A stretch of DNA of 64,000 nucleotides from Catellatospora methionotrophica (GCF_011297335.1 NZ_JAAOTJ010000002.1:124001-188000); one strand, 5' to 3'; counted from the stretch's first letter, positions 8,426 through 17,734 are shown. The notes: a model not told the origin generated them from the sequence alone. Translations and numbers: made by a program.

Positions 8426-10327
8426 TCAGGCGCGGCAGGGGTTGCCGGTCGGGTGGGTGGGGGAGCCGGTGACCCCGGCCTTGGCCTCGCCGATCACCAG
8501 GTCGGTGAGCAGGGTGTCGAGGACCAGGGCCTGCTGGGTGACGCCGGTGGCGGTGGTGGTGGTGCTGTTGAGCTTCAGGCTGCCGACCACCAGCGGGATG
8601 GTGAGCGGGCCGCTGCCGACCGTCACCGTCGCGCCGTTGACCTTCAGGTTGGTGATGATCGACGAGCCCGCGTACTGCGGGACCAGGCCGCCGGATCCGG
8701 TCGCGCAGGTCACCGAGGCGGTCGCCTTGATGAGACCGACCTCGATGGTGACCAGGCCCGCGACGGTGATCTTCGTGGAGCCCGCGGCCGAGGTGGAGAC
8801 GGCCTTGTCGCCCGCCGCCGGAGCGGCGCCCAGGTTGTCCGGGGTCAGGTCGGTGCTCGCCGACAGGCCCGTCGTCCGTACGGTGACCAGGCCCGCGTTG
8901 AGCGTGTTGTCAGGGCCGGCCACGGTGGCCTCCGCGCACGGCGAGTTGGCCGGGTTGGCCTGCGTCGAGACCTGGCCGGCCAGGTTCAGCGCGGTCGCCT
9001 GGCAGGTGAACGCGCCGTCGCGGTCGTTGTCCACGATGGTCGCCTCACCGGACGGGTCGGTCAGCGCCGCCCCGCTCGGTGCGGACAGCCCGAGCTTGAA
9101 GGTCTCGTTCAGCTCGTCGAGGGCGTCGTCGGTGATCGGCACGGTGACCGTCTTCAGGGTCTCGTTCGGGGAGAACGTCAGCAGGCCCGACTTGGCGGTG
9201 AAGTCCGCTGCCCCGGCGGTGCCGGTCGTGGTCGCGTAGCTGACGCTCACCGGGAACGGGGCCGGGCTGGACAGGGTGACCGTGAAGTCGACCGTGCCCG
9301 CGCCTTCGTTGACCTGCACGTCGTACACGCTCAGGCCGGGTACGTGCACGGTCAGGGTCTGCACGTAGCCGCGGCTGGTGCCGTCGACGAGGAAGTCCAC
9401 CTCGCACTGGAAGGTGCCGCCCGCGGCCTCGCCGTCGACGTCGACGGTCTCGCTGAACGCCGCGTCGTCGCCGCTGGTCACGGTCCGCGAGGCGGGCGAC
9501 AGCGACACCGACAGGGCGTCGTCGCAGTCCACGCTCGGGGTGACCGTCACCTCGATGGCCTGGATGCCGGCCAGGATCGCGTCGGCGACCTGGTTGGCGG
9601 GCACGTTGTCCAGGAACACCCCGCCGGTGGCGTCGGTGACGGCCTGGATCTGGCCGTTCTGGTTCAGCCCGCCCGCGCCGACGTTGACCGCGACCACGCG
9701 TACGTCGGCCGCCTGGAGCGCGGCGATGACCTCGGCGCGGGTGTGGCCGATGCTCGGCTCGTGGGAGACCGCGTCGCCGAAGATGACGACGATGCGGGTG
9801 CCGGTGGGGCGGAACGTGACCGCGCCGGTGGCGAGCTGGTAGAGGGCGTTGAGGCCGTCCTCGGGGGTGTCCCCGCCGCCGCCGATGGTCCACGCGTTGA
9901 CGCCCGCCTGCACCAGGGCCTGGTCGGCGGTGAGCGCCTGCTTGACGGCGAACGGCGGCGTGTCGTTGACGTCCTTGTAGTCGGCCACCGCGAACTGCGC
10001 GCTGGGCTGCGAGCCGACCACGGCGGTCAGGATGTCGGCCGCGTTGGTCTTCACGTTGGCGATGGCGCCGGTCATGCTGCCGGTGGTGTCGGCCAGGAAC
10101 ACGATGTCGGGGTTCGGTGGGACCGCAGGCGTGTGCACGACCTTGGCGATCGTCGCGGAGCCGCCGGGCGGCAGGGTGCGGGTGACGGCGGACGGCTCGA
10201 CGCCGGGTGCGGCGGCGTGTGCCGGGGGAGCGGGCTGGGAGAGCAGACCCGTCGCCGCCATGGCGGCCACCGTCAGAACGCTCACGCCCCACCGGTGGGT
10301 AGCCTTCCGCCTGTGCAGGTGCAACAT
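8426..10327 (-). CDS. Secreted VWA-domain protein with Calx-beta domain
   Basis: A 633-residue exported protein. The signal peptide ends near PAPPAHA. A von Willebrand factor A domain (about 74-250) has an intact MIDAS start, Asp80-x-Thr-Gly-Ser, for divalent-metal-dependent adhesion. A middle region (250-330) resembles an Ig-like strand set. A Calx-beta domain (about 335-430: VQVNEGAGTVDFTVTLS, FSPNETLKTVTVPI, DDALDELNETFKL) follows, and a C-terminal all-beta domain with Cys pairs resembles the choice-of-anchor domains of Gram-positive exoproteins. ATG 10327 is preferred to ATG 10336 because AAAGGA is eight bases upstream of it. Probably a surface or secreted adhesion protein. Confidence 0.82.
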   Translation of the reverse strand: MLHLHRRKATHRWGVSVLTVAAMAATGLLSQPAPPAHAAAPGVEPSAVTRTLPPGGSATIAKVVHTPAVPPNPDIVFLADTTGSMTGAIANVKTNAADILTAVVGSQPSAQFAVADYKDVNDTPPFAVKQALTADQALVQAGVNAWTIGGGGDTPEDGLNALYQLATGAVTFRPTGTRIVVIFGDAVSHEPSIGHTRAEVIAALQAADVRVVAVNVGAGGLNQNGQIQAVTDATGGVFLDNVPANQVADAILAGIQAIEVTVTPSVDCDDALSVSLSPASRTVTSGDDAAFSETVDVDGEAAGGTFQCEVDFLVDGTSRGYVQTLTVHVPGLSVYDVQVNEGAGTVDFTVTLSSPAPFPVSVSYATTTGTAGAADFTAKSGLLTFSPNETLKTVTVPITDDALDELNETFKLGLSAPSGAALTDPSGEATIVDNDRDGAFTCQATALNLAGQVSTQANPANSPCAEATVAGPDNTLNAGLVTVRTTGLSASTDLTPDNLGAAPAAGDKAVSTSAAGSTKITVAGLVTIEVGLIKATASVTCATGSGGLVPQYAGSSIITNLKVNGATVTVGSGPLTIPLVVGSLKLNSTTTTATGVTQQALVLDTLLTDLVIGEAKAGVTGSPTHPTGNPCRA

Positions 10328-10614
10328 GTGGCACATCCTTTCGGGCAGCGTCCGGCGTCCGGCGGGTGTGCCGGAGCGTACGGCTGCTGGGTGTGCCTAG
10401 AGTCAAAGCGATGAATATCGAGGCCAACAACGCTTGACTATCCGGAGCGCGGCGATTAAGTGACCACACGTGTGAGCGCGACCGCGCTGGGTGATGGAGG
10501 TCTATCGCTACGTTCGGCGTAACCCGATCGGACTACGCTGTGCCCGGACCCGGTGGCGTGAAGTGAATGACTACCGGATGCACGTGTGACGGCTATTCGA
10601 TAGCGGGGAGTGCC

Positions 10615-11319
10615 GTGGAACGCAGCCCACTGGTCATCGCGGTGGCCCAGCCGCCGATCGTGGCGTACGACGTGGCGGCCAACGCCGCACAGCACGCGGC
10701 CGTGGTGCGCGCCGCCGACGCGCGGGTGGTGGTGTTCCCCGAGCTGTCGCTGACCGGCTACCAGCTCGACGCGCCCGCGATCACGACCGGTGACCCGCGG
10801 CTGCACGCGCTCGTGCGGGCCTGCGCCGAGACCGGAACTCTTGCCCTGGTGGGCGCGCCGCTGTGGGACGAGGCGGGGCACGCGTTCATCGCCACCCTCG
10901 CCGTGGACGGCGGCGGGGTGCGGGTCGCCTACCGCAAGGTGCACGTGCACGAGTCCGAGGAGCGGTTCAGCCCCGGCGACGGCCCGGCCGTGGTGGAGGT
11001 CGACGGGTGGCGGCTGGGCCTGGCGATCTGCCGCGACACCAGGTTCGCCGAGCACGACGCCGCGACCGCCGAGCTGGGCATGGACGTGTACGTCGCCTCG
11101 GTGCTCGACCACGCCCACGCCCCGCACACCCCCGAACGGGCCCGCCGGGTCGCGGCCGACCGGGGCGTATGGGTCGCCGCGGCGAGCTACGCGGGCTCCA
11201 CCGGCGGCGGCTTCGACCAGGCCGCGGGCGGCTCGGCGGTGTGGGCCCCCGACGGCACCGTCCTGGCCGAGGCGGGCCCCGAACCGGGCGCGATCGCGCG
11301 GGCCACGCTGCACCCCTGA
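10615..11319 (+). CDS. Carbon-nitrogen (nitrilase superfamily) hydrolase
   Basis: A 234-residue cytoplasmic amidohydrolase of the nitrilase superfamily. All three catalytic residues are in place: Glu43 in FPELSLTGY, Lys108 in AYRKVHV and Cys139 in AICRDTRF. The family hydrolyses amides, carbamates or nitriles through a cysteine thioester. The GTG at 10615 has GGGGAG four bases upstream; an in-frame ATG at 10567 has none. It is followed after 24 bases by a decayed methyltransferase on the same strand. The small size and lack of extra domains fit an omega-amidase or general amidase; the substrate is unknown. Confidence 0.9.
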   Translation: MERSPLVIAVAQPPIVAYDVAANAAQHAAVVRAADARVVVFPELSLTGYQLDAPAITTGDPRLHALVRACAETGTLALVGAPLWDEAGHAFIATLAVDGGGVRVAYRKVHVHESEERFSPGDGPAVVEVDGWRLGLAICRDTRFAEHDAATAELGMDVYVASVLDHAHAPHTPERARRVAADRGVWVAAASYAGSTGGGFDQAAGGSAVWAPDGTVLAEAGPEPGAIARATLHP

Positions 11320-11343
11320 CCACTGGACCTGTGAAGGACGACC

Positions 11344-11605
11344 GTGCGCGACTACACGCAGGAAGCCGGACGCTACGACGAGACGCGCGGCGGTGACGCC
11401 CGCGCGGACGCGGCGGCCGCCGCGATCGAGCCCCTGCGGGCCAGGCACTACCCGCCGCAGTCCGACGCCGCCGACCGGGTGGCGCGGATCGCGTCGGGCC
11501 ACGGCCTGCGCCTGGCCGGGCAGGCCCGGTTCGTCGGCCAGGCAGGGCCGCAGCCCCCGGATCTGGCACGACCCCGTCTACGACCTGGTGGCACTCGCCC
11601 GCTGA
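11344..11605 (+). pseudogene. Methyltransferase remnant, internally deleted and frameshifted
   Basis: The frame starting at GTG 11344 opens with RDYTQEAGRYDETRGGDARA, the typical start of small class I methyltransferases (YDxTRGG). It jumps within 30 codons to a C-terminal-type segment (AADRVARIASGHGLRLAGQARFVGQ). The family end, RIWHDPVYDLVALAR, follows only in another frame and stops at 11605. The S-adenosylmethionine-binding core is missing. About 87 codons remain of a family near 230, so this is a relic rather than a gene. A ribosome site (GAAGGA) still precedes it. Confidence 0.7.
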
Positions 11606-11615
11606 CGGACGGCGG

Positions 11616-12266
11616 TCAGCCGCGCAGGTAGGCGAGCACCGCCAGGACGCGCCGATGGTCGTCGGCGGCGGGCGGCAGGTCGAGTTTGGCGAGGATGCCC
11701 GCGATGTGCTTGGCCACGGCCGCCTCGGTGACCACCAGCCGCCGCGCGATGGCCGCATTGGAGCGGCCCTCGGCGACCAGGCCGAGCACCTCGCGCTCGC
11801 GCGGGGTGAGCCGGTGCAGCGGGTCGCGGCGGCGGTCCAGCAGCTGGCGGACCACCTCCGGGTCGATGACGGTGTGCCTGTCGGCGACCCGGCCCAGCCC
11901 GTCGACGAACTCGGCGACCTCGCCGACCCGGTCCTTGAGCAGGTATCCCGTGCCCGCCGACCGCCCGGCGTCGATCAGCTCCGCGGCGTAGGTCTGCTCG
12001 ACGTACTGGCTGAGCACCAAGATCGGCAGCTCGGGCAGTTCGGCGCGCAGCGCCACGGCGGCCCGCAGCCCTTCGTCGGTGAACCCGGGCGGCATCCGCA
12101 CGTCGGTGACGACGACGTCGGGCCGGTGCAGCCGCACCTGCTCACGCAGCGCGTCGGCGTCGCCGACCGCGGCGGCTACCTCGTGCCCGAAGTGACGCAG
12201 CAGGCTGGTCAGGCCCTCGCGCAGCAGCACCGAGTCCTCGGCCAGCACGACCCTCAGCGTTCGCAT
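11616..12266 (-). CDS. NarL/LuxR-type response regulator
   Basis: A 216-residue two-component regulator. The receiver domain (1-120) has the acidic pair Glu10/Asp11, phospho-acceptor Asp55 in VVVTDVRMP and Lys in YLLKDRV. The LuxR-type helix-turn-helix (about 148-210: LTPREREVLGLVAEGRSNAAIARRL, then VAKHIAGILAKLDL) binds DNA. Its ATG at 12266 lies within the end of the kinase gene, a 13-base overlap, so the pair is translationally coupled. The pair is divergent from an ABC exporter that begins 100 bases from the kinase start. This is the common layout for kinase-regulator control of an antibiotic- or lipid-exporting ABC system; that control is inferred. Confidence 0.92.
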   Translation of the reverse strand: MRTLRVVLAEDSVLLREGLTSLLRHFGHEVAAAVGDADALREQVRLHRPDVVVTDVRMPPGFTDEGLRAAVALRAELPELPILVLSQYVEQTYAAELIDAGRSAGTGYLLKDRVGEVAEFVDGLGRVADRHTVIDPEVVRQLLDRRRDPLHRLTPREREVLGLVAEGRSNAAIARRLVVTEAAVAKHIAGILAKLDLPPAADDHRRVLAVLAYLRG

Positions 12267-13465
12267 GGCAGCTCCACCCGCAGCAGCGTCGGCCCGCCGG
12301 GCGGGCTGGCCAGCAGCAGCCTGCCACCGACGGCGGCGGCCCGGTCGGCCAGGCCGGTCAGCCCGGTGCCCTGGGCCGGGTCGGCGCCGCCCGCGCCGTC
12401 GTCGTGCACCTCCAGCACCAGCCGCCGGTCCTGCGTCCACGCGGCGACCCGCCCGCCGGCGGCGCTGCTGTGCCGGGCCAGGTTCGCCAGCGCCTCGTTG
12501 ACCGCGAAGTAGGCGGTGACCTCGACGGGTGCGGGCAGCCTGCCGTCCAGGCGCAGGTCGAGTTCGACGGGCACGGGCGATCGGCCCGCGATGTCGCGGA
12601 TCGCGGCGGACAGGCCGCGGTCGCTGAGGACCTGCGGGTGTACGCCGCGGATCAGTTCACGCAGCTCGGCCAGCGCCGCGGTGGTCTGCTGCCGGGCGTC
12701 GTCGAGCAGCGGCGCGACCGCGTGGTCGTCGGCCAGCTGCAACCGGGCCAGTCCCAGGGTGACGCTGAGCGCGACGAGCCGCTGCTGCGCGCCGTCGTGC
12801 AGGTCGCGTTCGATGCGGCGGCGCTCGGAGTCGAAGCCCGCGGCCAGCCGCTGCCGCGAGCGCATCACCTCGACCAGGTCGGGATCGTCGGTGGCGAGCA
12901 CCGCACGGGCGATCGCGGCGCGCGCCCCCGCCCAGGCTGTGATCGGGTACGCGGCCAGCGGCAGCATGATGATTCCCGCCGCGCACAGCAGCGCGGAGAA
13001 CCACGGGGAGGCGGGCAGTTCGCTGCCGGGGCCGGAGGGCTGCACCGGAGCCGAGATGAGCATCAGCGGCGGCAGCAGCGACAGCAGCACCACGGCCAGG
13101 TCCAGCCACCAGGCCACGCAGGCGCTGAGCACGGCGTACCCGATCTCGCGCCAGGTGCCGGGTTCGCGCAGCCGCAGCGGCGGGCGTACCGGCAGCGGGC
13201 GGGTGTCGACCAGGCGCAGCCGCCGCCGGTCGAACCAGGCGATCGGCGGCCCGGCGGCCATGACGATCAGCAGCGCGGCCGCCAGCAGGCCGATGAGCGC
13301 GGTGCGGCCGGGGCGCAGCAGCTCGATGCCGGCCAGCAGCGCCATCGGCAGCGCCGCGGGGACCAGCCCGGCTGCCAGGTAGGCCAGGGACCGCCACGGC
13401 CAGGCCGAGCGGGCCAGCCGCCAGGGCGGGGTCGCGGCGGCGGACAGGGCGGTGCGGGGGGTCAC
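12254..13465 (-). CDS. Sensor histidine kinase, HisKA_3 (NarX/DesK) class
   Basis: A 403-residue membrane kinase. Several hydrophobic segments in the first 190 residues (about 30-50, 53-73, 108-130, 150-175) form the sensor. The dimerisation domain contains the phospho-acceptor His223 in ERDLHDGAQQRLVAL, and a HATPase_c domain (about 300-403) shows N-box NEALANLARHS and G-boxes DDGAGG and GTGLTGLADR. The sensor loops between helices are short, so the stimulus may be sensed inside the membrane. GTG 13465 is the first in-frame start; its ribosome site is weak (AGGG). Partner is the response regulator that overlaps its 3' end. Confidence 0.92.
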   Translation of the reverse strand: MTPRTALSAAATPPWRLARSAWPWRSLAYLAAGLVPAALPMALLAGIELLRPGRTALIGLLAAALLIVMAAGPPIAWFDRRRLRLVDTRPLPVRPPLRLREPGTWREIGYAVLSACVAWWLDLAVVLLSLLPPLMLISAPVQPSGPGSELPASPWFSALLCAAGIIMLPLAAYPITAWAGARAAIARAVLATDDPDLVEVMRSRQRLAAGFDSERRRIERDLHDGAQQRLVALSVTLGLARLQLADDHAVAPLLDDARQQTTAALAELRELIRGVHPQVLSDRGLSAAIRDIAGRSPVPVELDLRLDGRLPAPVEVTAYFAVNEALANLARHSSAAGGRVAAWTQDRRLVLEVHDDGAGGADPAQGTGLTGLADRAAAVGGRLLLASPPGGPTLLRVELPCER

Positions 13466-13573
13466 CGCACGACCCTAACGTGCGCCGATGCCCGGCACAG
13501 TAGTGCTGGGACTAGTGCGGATCCTCGCCGCCGCACCAGTGTGCCGGGGCGCGCGCTCGGGTGGGGTGGACCC

Positions 13574-14311
13574 ATGACATCAACGGCGACGGTCCGCCTG
13601 CACGCGGTCCGCAAGACGTACGGGACCGGCGAGAACACGGTCACCGCCCTCGACGGGGTGAGCGCGGAGTTCGCCGGGGCGAGCTTCACCGCGGTGATGG
13701 GCGCCTCCGGCTCGGGCAAGTCGACGCTGCTGCAGTGCGCGGCGGGGCTCGACACCGTGGACAGCGGCCAGATCACCATCGACGGCACCGACCTGGCCGG
13801 GCTGTCCGAGCACGCCCGTACGCTGCTGCGCCGGGACCGGATCGGGTTCGTGTTCCAGGCGTACAACCTGGTCGGGGCACTGACCGCCGCCCAGAACACG
13901 GCCCTGCCGCTGCGACTGGCCAGGCGCGCGCCCCGGCCCGAGGCGGTCGCGCAGGCGCTGGCCGAGGTCGGCCTGGCCGAGCGGGCCGGGCACTACCCGG
14001 CGCAGCTGTCCGGCGGCGAGCAGCAGCGGGTCGCCATCGCCCGCGCGCTGATCACCCGGCCGGCGGTGCTGTTCGCCGACGAGCCGACCGGGGCCCTGGA
14101 CAGCACGTCGTCGGCGGTGGTGCTGGCCGCGCTGCGGCGGCTCGTCGACGCGCACGGGCAGACCGTCGTCATGGTGACCCACGACCCGGTGGCTGCGGCG
14201 ACCGCCGATCGGGTGCTGGTGCTGGCCGACGGGCGAGTGGTCGACGAGATCACCGGCGCGGACCCGGCACGTATCGCGGCACGGCTGACCGCCGGTGCGG
14301 TGACCGCGTGA
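13574..14311 (+). CDS. ABC transporter ATP-binding protein (MacB/LolD type)
   Basis: A 245-residue ATPase. Walker A is GASGSGKST (about 44-52), the Q-loop VFQAYNLVGALTAAQN, the signature LSGGEQQRVAIARAL, Walker B AVLFADEPTGALD and the H-loop VTHD. The E-P-T-G-A-L-D string and Q-loop fit the LolD/MacB/YknY class that works with FtsX-fold permeases. Its stop overlaps the GTG of the permease gene (GTGA). It is divergent from a two-component system, so it probably forms a regulated exporter or a mechanotransmission complex for peptides, lipids or lipoproteins. Confidence 0.95.
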   Translation: MTSTATVRLHAVRKTYGTGENTVTALDGVSAEFAGASFTAVMGASGSGKSTLLQCAAGLDTVDSGQITIDGTDLAGLSEHARTLLRRDRIGFVFQAYNLVGALTAAQNTALPLRLARRAPRPEAVAQALAEVGLAERAGHYPAQLSGGEQQRVAIARALITRPAVLFADEPTGALDSTSSAVVLAALRRLVDAHGQTVVMVTHDPVAAATADRVLVLADGRVVDEITGADPARIAARLTAGAVTA

Positions 14312-16803
14312 TCGCGCTCGCCTCGCTGCGGGAACGCCGCCGCAGCCTGCTCGGCACCCTGCTGACCCTCGCCGTCGCCGTCGCCGTGCTCACCGTCTGC
14401 GGCCTGCTGCTCGTCTCGGCCCGCCCGGTGACTCCCGCCCGGTACGCGGCGAGCCCTGTGCTGATCCGTCCGGTGCCGCCGACCAGCCCGGAGGCGTTCA
14501 CCGAGCCCCGCCCGTGGCCGGCCGAGCAGGCCGCGGCGCTGACCGTACGGCTGGCGGCGGTGCCCGGGGTGTCGCAGGTGGTGCCCGTACACCGCTTCCA
14601 CGCGCAGCTGCTGCGCGACGGCAGTGCCGTCGCGGGGGAGCAGGACGCCTACAACTGGTCCGCCGCCGCGCTCGGCGGGCACGTGCTCGCGTCGGGCCGG
14701 GCTCCGGCCGCGACCGGTGAGGTGGTGCTGGGTGCGGCACAGGCGGCGCCGGTCGGGGCGCGGGTCGTGCTGCTGACGGCCGCCGGGCCGGAGGACTACA
14801 CGGTGACCGGCACGGTCGACGGGACCGGGATCTGGGTGGCCGACGGCATGGCGGCCGCCCGTGGCGGCGGCGTGCCTGTGATCGGCCTGCTGACCGCCTC
14901 CACTTCGACCGATGCCGATGGTGCTGCCGGCGGTCACGGCGGTGCGGGCGAGGCCGCCGATGCCGACATCGCCGCCGCGGTGGCAGCCGTGGTCGGCGTG
15001 GACGGTGTCGTGCTCACCGGCGACGGGCGTGGGGCGCTGGAGCCGGTCGGGGATGCCCGGACCCGGTGGATCGGGATGCAGGTGCTGTCGGCCCTGTGCG
15101 CGCTCGGGCTGTTCGTGTCGGTGTTCATCGTGGCGTCGACGTTCGCCTTCGCCACCCGGCAGCGGGAGCGCGAGCTGGGGCTGCTGCGGCTGCTCGGGGC
15201 GGTGCCAGGGCAGGTGCGGCGCTGGGTGCTCGGCGAGGTGGTGCTGCTGGGGCTGCTCGGCGGCGCGATCGGTGTCCCCGCGGGGCTACTGGCCGCCAGG
15301 CCGGTGGCGAACTGGCTGGTGAGCACCGGTTTCGAGCCCGCGTCGTTCACTGTGCTGTACCAGCCGGTGGTGCCGGTTGCCGCGTTGGCCGCCGGGGTGC
15401 TGGTGGCGCTGGCCGGCGCGTGGGCGGCGGCGCGGCGCGCGGCCCGGGTCGGGCCACTGGCGGCCCTGCGTACGGCGGCCGTCGACGACCGCCCGGTGAC
15501 CCTGGTGCGGATGATCGGCGGTGGACTGGCGCTGGCCGCCGCGATCGCCGCCGGAGTCGCCGCGACCGAGGCGTCCGGAGCCGACCTCGGCACCTACGCG
15601 CTGTACGCGGCGATGGCGCTGGTCACCGCGGCCAGCCTGCTGGCCCCGGTGCTGCTACCGGCCGTGGTGCGCCTGCTCACCGCGCCGTTCGCGGGCGGCC
15701 GGGGCGCGACGGCGCTGCTGGTGCGCCAGCACGTGGGCACCGCGGCCCGGCGTTCGGCGGCCGCCGCCGCTCCGGTGCTGCTCTGTGTGGCGTTCACCGT
15801 CCTGATCGGCGGCATGGTGCAGACCACCACCGCCTACTACGGCCTCAACCGGGTCAGCGCCGCGAACGCCACGGCCGTCGTCGTGCCCGACGGCGCTACG
15901 GGCCTGTCCGACGCCGCCGTCACCGCGGCCGGTGGCCGGTCCGCCCTGCCGACCACCCTGTACGACGGCGTCGAACCGCTGGCCGCCGCTGGCGTCACCG
16001 CCGCCGAGCACACCGTGTTCCACACCGCGCAGGGCAGCCTGTCCGCGCTGCATGCCGCGACGCCCACCGGCCAGGAACCCGGCGGCGGGCCGGGCCGGCT
16101 GGTCCCCGTGGCGGTCGCCGAAGGATTCGCCGGCTCGCAGGGCTGGGTTCTGGACAGCACGCACCAGGTGTTCGGCCCCGACGGCCGGGCGCTGACCGTG
16201 GTGGTCGTCGCCGTGGTCGACGGTGGCCCGCTGCCCGCGAGCATCCTGCTCGACCGTGCGGCGGTGCGGGCGATGGACCCGTCGGCGCTGACCACCGTCG
16301 TCTACTCGGGACGCCTCGTCCCGGACAGCGCCCTGGCCGGGCTGGGTGCGCGGACGCTGACCGCCGCCGCCTACGCGGGCAGCGGCCAGGACGAGGACGA
16401 CCGCCTGGTATGGGTGTTCACCGCGCTGCTGATCGGCGTCTCGGCCGGATTCGGGCTGCTCGCGGTCGTGAACACGATGCTCATGTCGACCACGGGCCGG
16501 GCCGGGGATCTGCGCGTGCTGAAACTGTCCGGGGCGACCCGCGCCCAGGTGCTGGGGGTGCTGGCCGCCGAGACCGCGACCGTGGTGGCCACCGGCGCGG
16601 CGCTCGGGCTCGCCGTGGCGGTCGCCGCGCTCGCGGCGCTCGCCCGGGGGTTGAGCACGCAGCTCGGGGTGGCGGTGCCGATGGTGATTCCGTGGGGCAC
16701 CCTGGCCGCGACCGTCGGCGTGTGCCTGGTGCTGGCCGTCGCGGCGGCGCTGCTGCCCGCGCTCGGCTCCGCCCGCCCGGCGCGCTCGGCGCCGCGGGTC
16801 TGA
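14308..16803 (+). CDS. FtsX/MacB-fold ABC transporter permease
   Basis: An 831-residue permease with the duplicated FtsX architecture: a first membrane helix (about 13-35) and a large extracytoplasmic domain (about 36-255), three helices (about 258-380), a further helix pair, a second extracytoplasmic domain (about 500-690) and three final helices (about 700-825). The segment RQRERELGLLRLLGAVPGQVRRWVLGE and its C-terminal counterpart GRAGDLRVLKLSGATRAQVLGVLAAE are the coupling helices that contact the ATPase. The GTG at 14308 overlaps the ATPase stop, giving coupled translation. Family: MacB-like exporters, which drive extrusion by mechanotransmission rather than through a pore. Confidence 0.92.
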   Translation: MIALASLRERRRSLLGTLLTLAVAVAVLTVCGLLLVSARPVTPARYAASPVLIRPVPPTSPEAFTEPRPWPAEQAAALTVRLAAVPGVSQVVPVHRFHAQLLRDGSAVAGEQDAYNWSAAALGGHVLASGRAPAATGEVVLGAAQAAPVGARVVLLTAAGPEDYTVTGTVDGTGIWVADGMAAARGGGVPVIGLLTASTSTDADGAAGGHGGAGEAADADIAAAVAAVVGVDGVVLTGDGRGALEPVGDARTRWIGMQVLSALCALGLFVSVFIVASTFAFATRQRERELGLLRLLGAVPGQVRRWVLGEVVLLGLLGGAIGVPAGLLAARPVANWLVSTGFEPASFTVLYQPVVPVAALAAGVLVALAGAWAAARRAARVGPLAALRTAAVDDRPVTLVRMIGGGLALAAAIAAGVAATEASGADLGTYALYAAMALVTAASLLAPVLLPAVVRLLTAPFAGGRGATALLVRQHVGTAARRSAAAAAPVLLCVAFTVLIGGMVQTTTAYYGLNRVSAANATAVVVPDGATGLSDAAVTAAGGRSALPTTLYDGVEPLAAAGVTAAEHTVFHTAQGSLSALHAATPTGQEPGGGPGRLVPVAVAEGFAGSQGWVLDSTHQVFGPDGRALTVVVVAVVDGGPLPASILLDRAAVRAMDPSALTTVVYSGRLVPDSALAGLGARTLTAAAYAGSGQDEDDRLVWVFTALLIGVSAGFGLLAVVNTMLMSTTGRAGDLRVLKLSGATRAQVLGVLAAETATVVATGAALGLAVAVAALAALARGLSTQLGVAVPMVIPWGTLAATVGVCLVLAVAAALLPALGSARPARSAPRV

Positions 16804-16839
16804 GGCCGTGGGGCGGCCCGCCGGCGCGGGCCTGGTCAA

Positions 16840-16900
16840 GATCGGCGTTTCGTGTCGATGGCTACGGTCAGATCCGAGCTATCGACACGAAACGCCGATC
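16840..16900. repeat. Dispersed palindromic repeat, copy A
   Basis: Perfect 20-base inverted repeat (16840-16859 with 16881-16900, arm beginning GATCGGCGTTTCG) around a 21-base centre that pairs imperfectly. It is one of five related palindromes in the window (others at 31516, 35628, 46248, 58764), all outside genes. Confidence 0.8.
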
Positions 16901-16916
16901 TCTGCCGTGAAACTCC

Positions 16917-17042
16917 CCGCCTGGAGACGCTGCGCGGTCTGGCAACCGGGTCGCGGCGTTCCGGGACGGACCGCCGCGCGACGACGCGATGCTGATGCTG
17001 GTCGAGTGGTCGGCCGACGCGGCCCGCCGGGTGCTGCCCTGA
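16917..17042 (+). pseudogene. Possible 3' remnant of a PP2C/SpoIIE-type phosphatase gene
   Basis: Just beyond palindrome copy A, one frame reads RVAAFRDGPPRDDAMLMLVEW and closes at a TGA at 17040-17042. The FR(D/G)G-x-P-x-DD(A/V)-x-x-L-V pattern is the usual end of SpoIIE/PP2C-family phosphatases, where the Asp-Asp pair binds metal. Nothing upstream in this frame continues the domain; the palindrome takes its place. Only about 40 codons support this, so it may be coincidence. Confidence 0.4.
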
Positions 17043-17048
17043 GCGTTG

Positions 17049-17645
17049 TCAGTGCGGGGTGGTCCAGCCCGCACCCGTGGGCGCGGCCGCGACGGCGGCG
17101 GGCCCGTCGGGCGCGGCCGGGTCCGCGTAGTACTGCTGGGCGGCAGCTATCGCCGCGGTGAACTCGGCGTCGAACTCGGGCGCGGCGTCGCGGACGGCGA
17201 TCCACAGCCCGTCGCGGGTGACCCGGGCCTGGGCGATGACCTCCCAGCGTGCGCGGGCCAGTCCGACATAGCCGACGATGACCGTGAGCAGCGCGACGGC
17301 CATCAGTATCGGCGCGGCGGGCTCGCCGGCCTCCAGCGCGATCGCGGCCACCGGTATCGCGAACCCGGCAGCAAGCAGCAGCCCGAACCACACCCGCTGC
17401 TGCCGTCGCCTGCTGCGGCAGCGGTCGCAGTAGTGCCACACGGGGGCGTCGACGACCTGCCGGGTGGCGGCGCGCACGATGAGGAAGACGAGCAGACCCA
17501 GCGGGATCAGGGCGTACGTCCATCCGGCCGGGGCGGACTCGAACCTGGTCCGGGCACGCAGCGTGGCCGGAAGCCCGTGTCTGCTGCACACGCTCGGGAT
17601 GCCGTGGCCCACGGCGGCCCAGCTGGCGGGGATGAGGGTCTGCAC
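17049..17645 (-). CDS. Hypothetical membrane protein with CxxC motif
   Basis: A 198-residue protein with three predicted membrane segments (about 43-62, 88-107 and 110-130) and, between the first two, a short HYCDRCRSRRRQQR loop whose Cys-x-x-Cys pair could bind metal, although a second pair is missing. The C-terminal 60 residues are soluble and rich in alanine. The GTG at 17645 has GAGGAG four bases upstream. It runs in the same direction as the DUF305 gene upstream with a gap of about 90 bases. No family was recognised with confidence. Confidence 0.65.
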   Translation of the reverse strand: MQTLIPASWAAVGHGIPSVCSRHGLPATLRARTRFESAPAGWTYALIPLGLLVFLIVRAATRQVVDAPVWHYCDRCRSRRRQQRVWFGLLLAAGFAIPVAAIALEAGEPAAPILMAVALLTVIVGYVGLARARWEVIAQARVTRDGLWIAVRDAAPEFDAEFTAAIAAAQQYYADPAAPDGPAAVAAAPTGAGWTTPH

Positions 17646-17734
17646 CGTGCTCCTCGGCGTCGGTCCCGGCGGTTGCGGCGCCGATCATCGCACGATCCGG
17701 ACCGCCGTGGTGACCCTCCGGATGCGAGCGCGGC

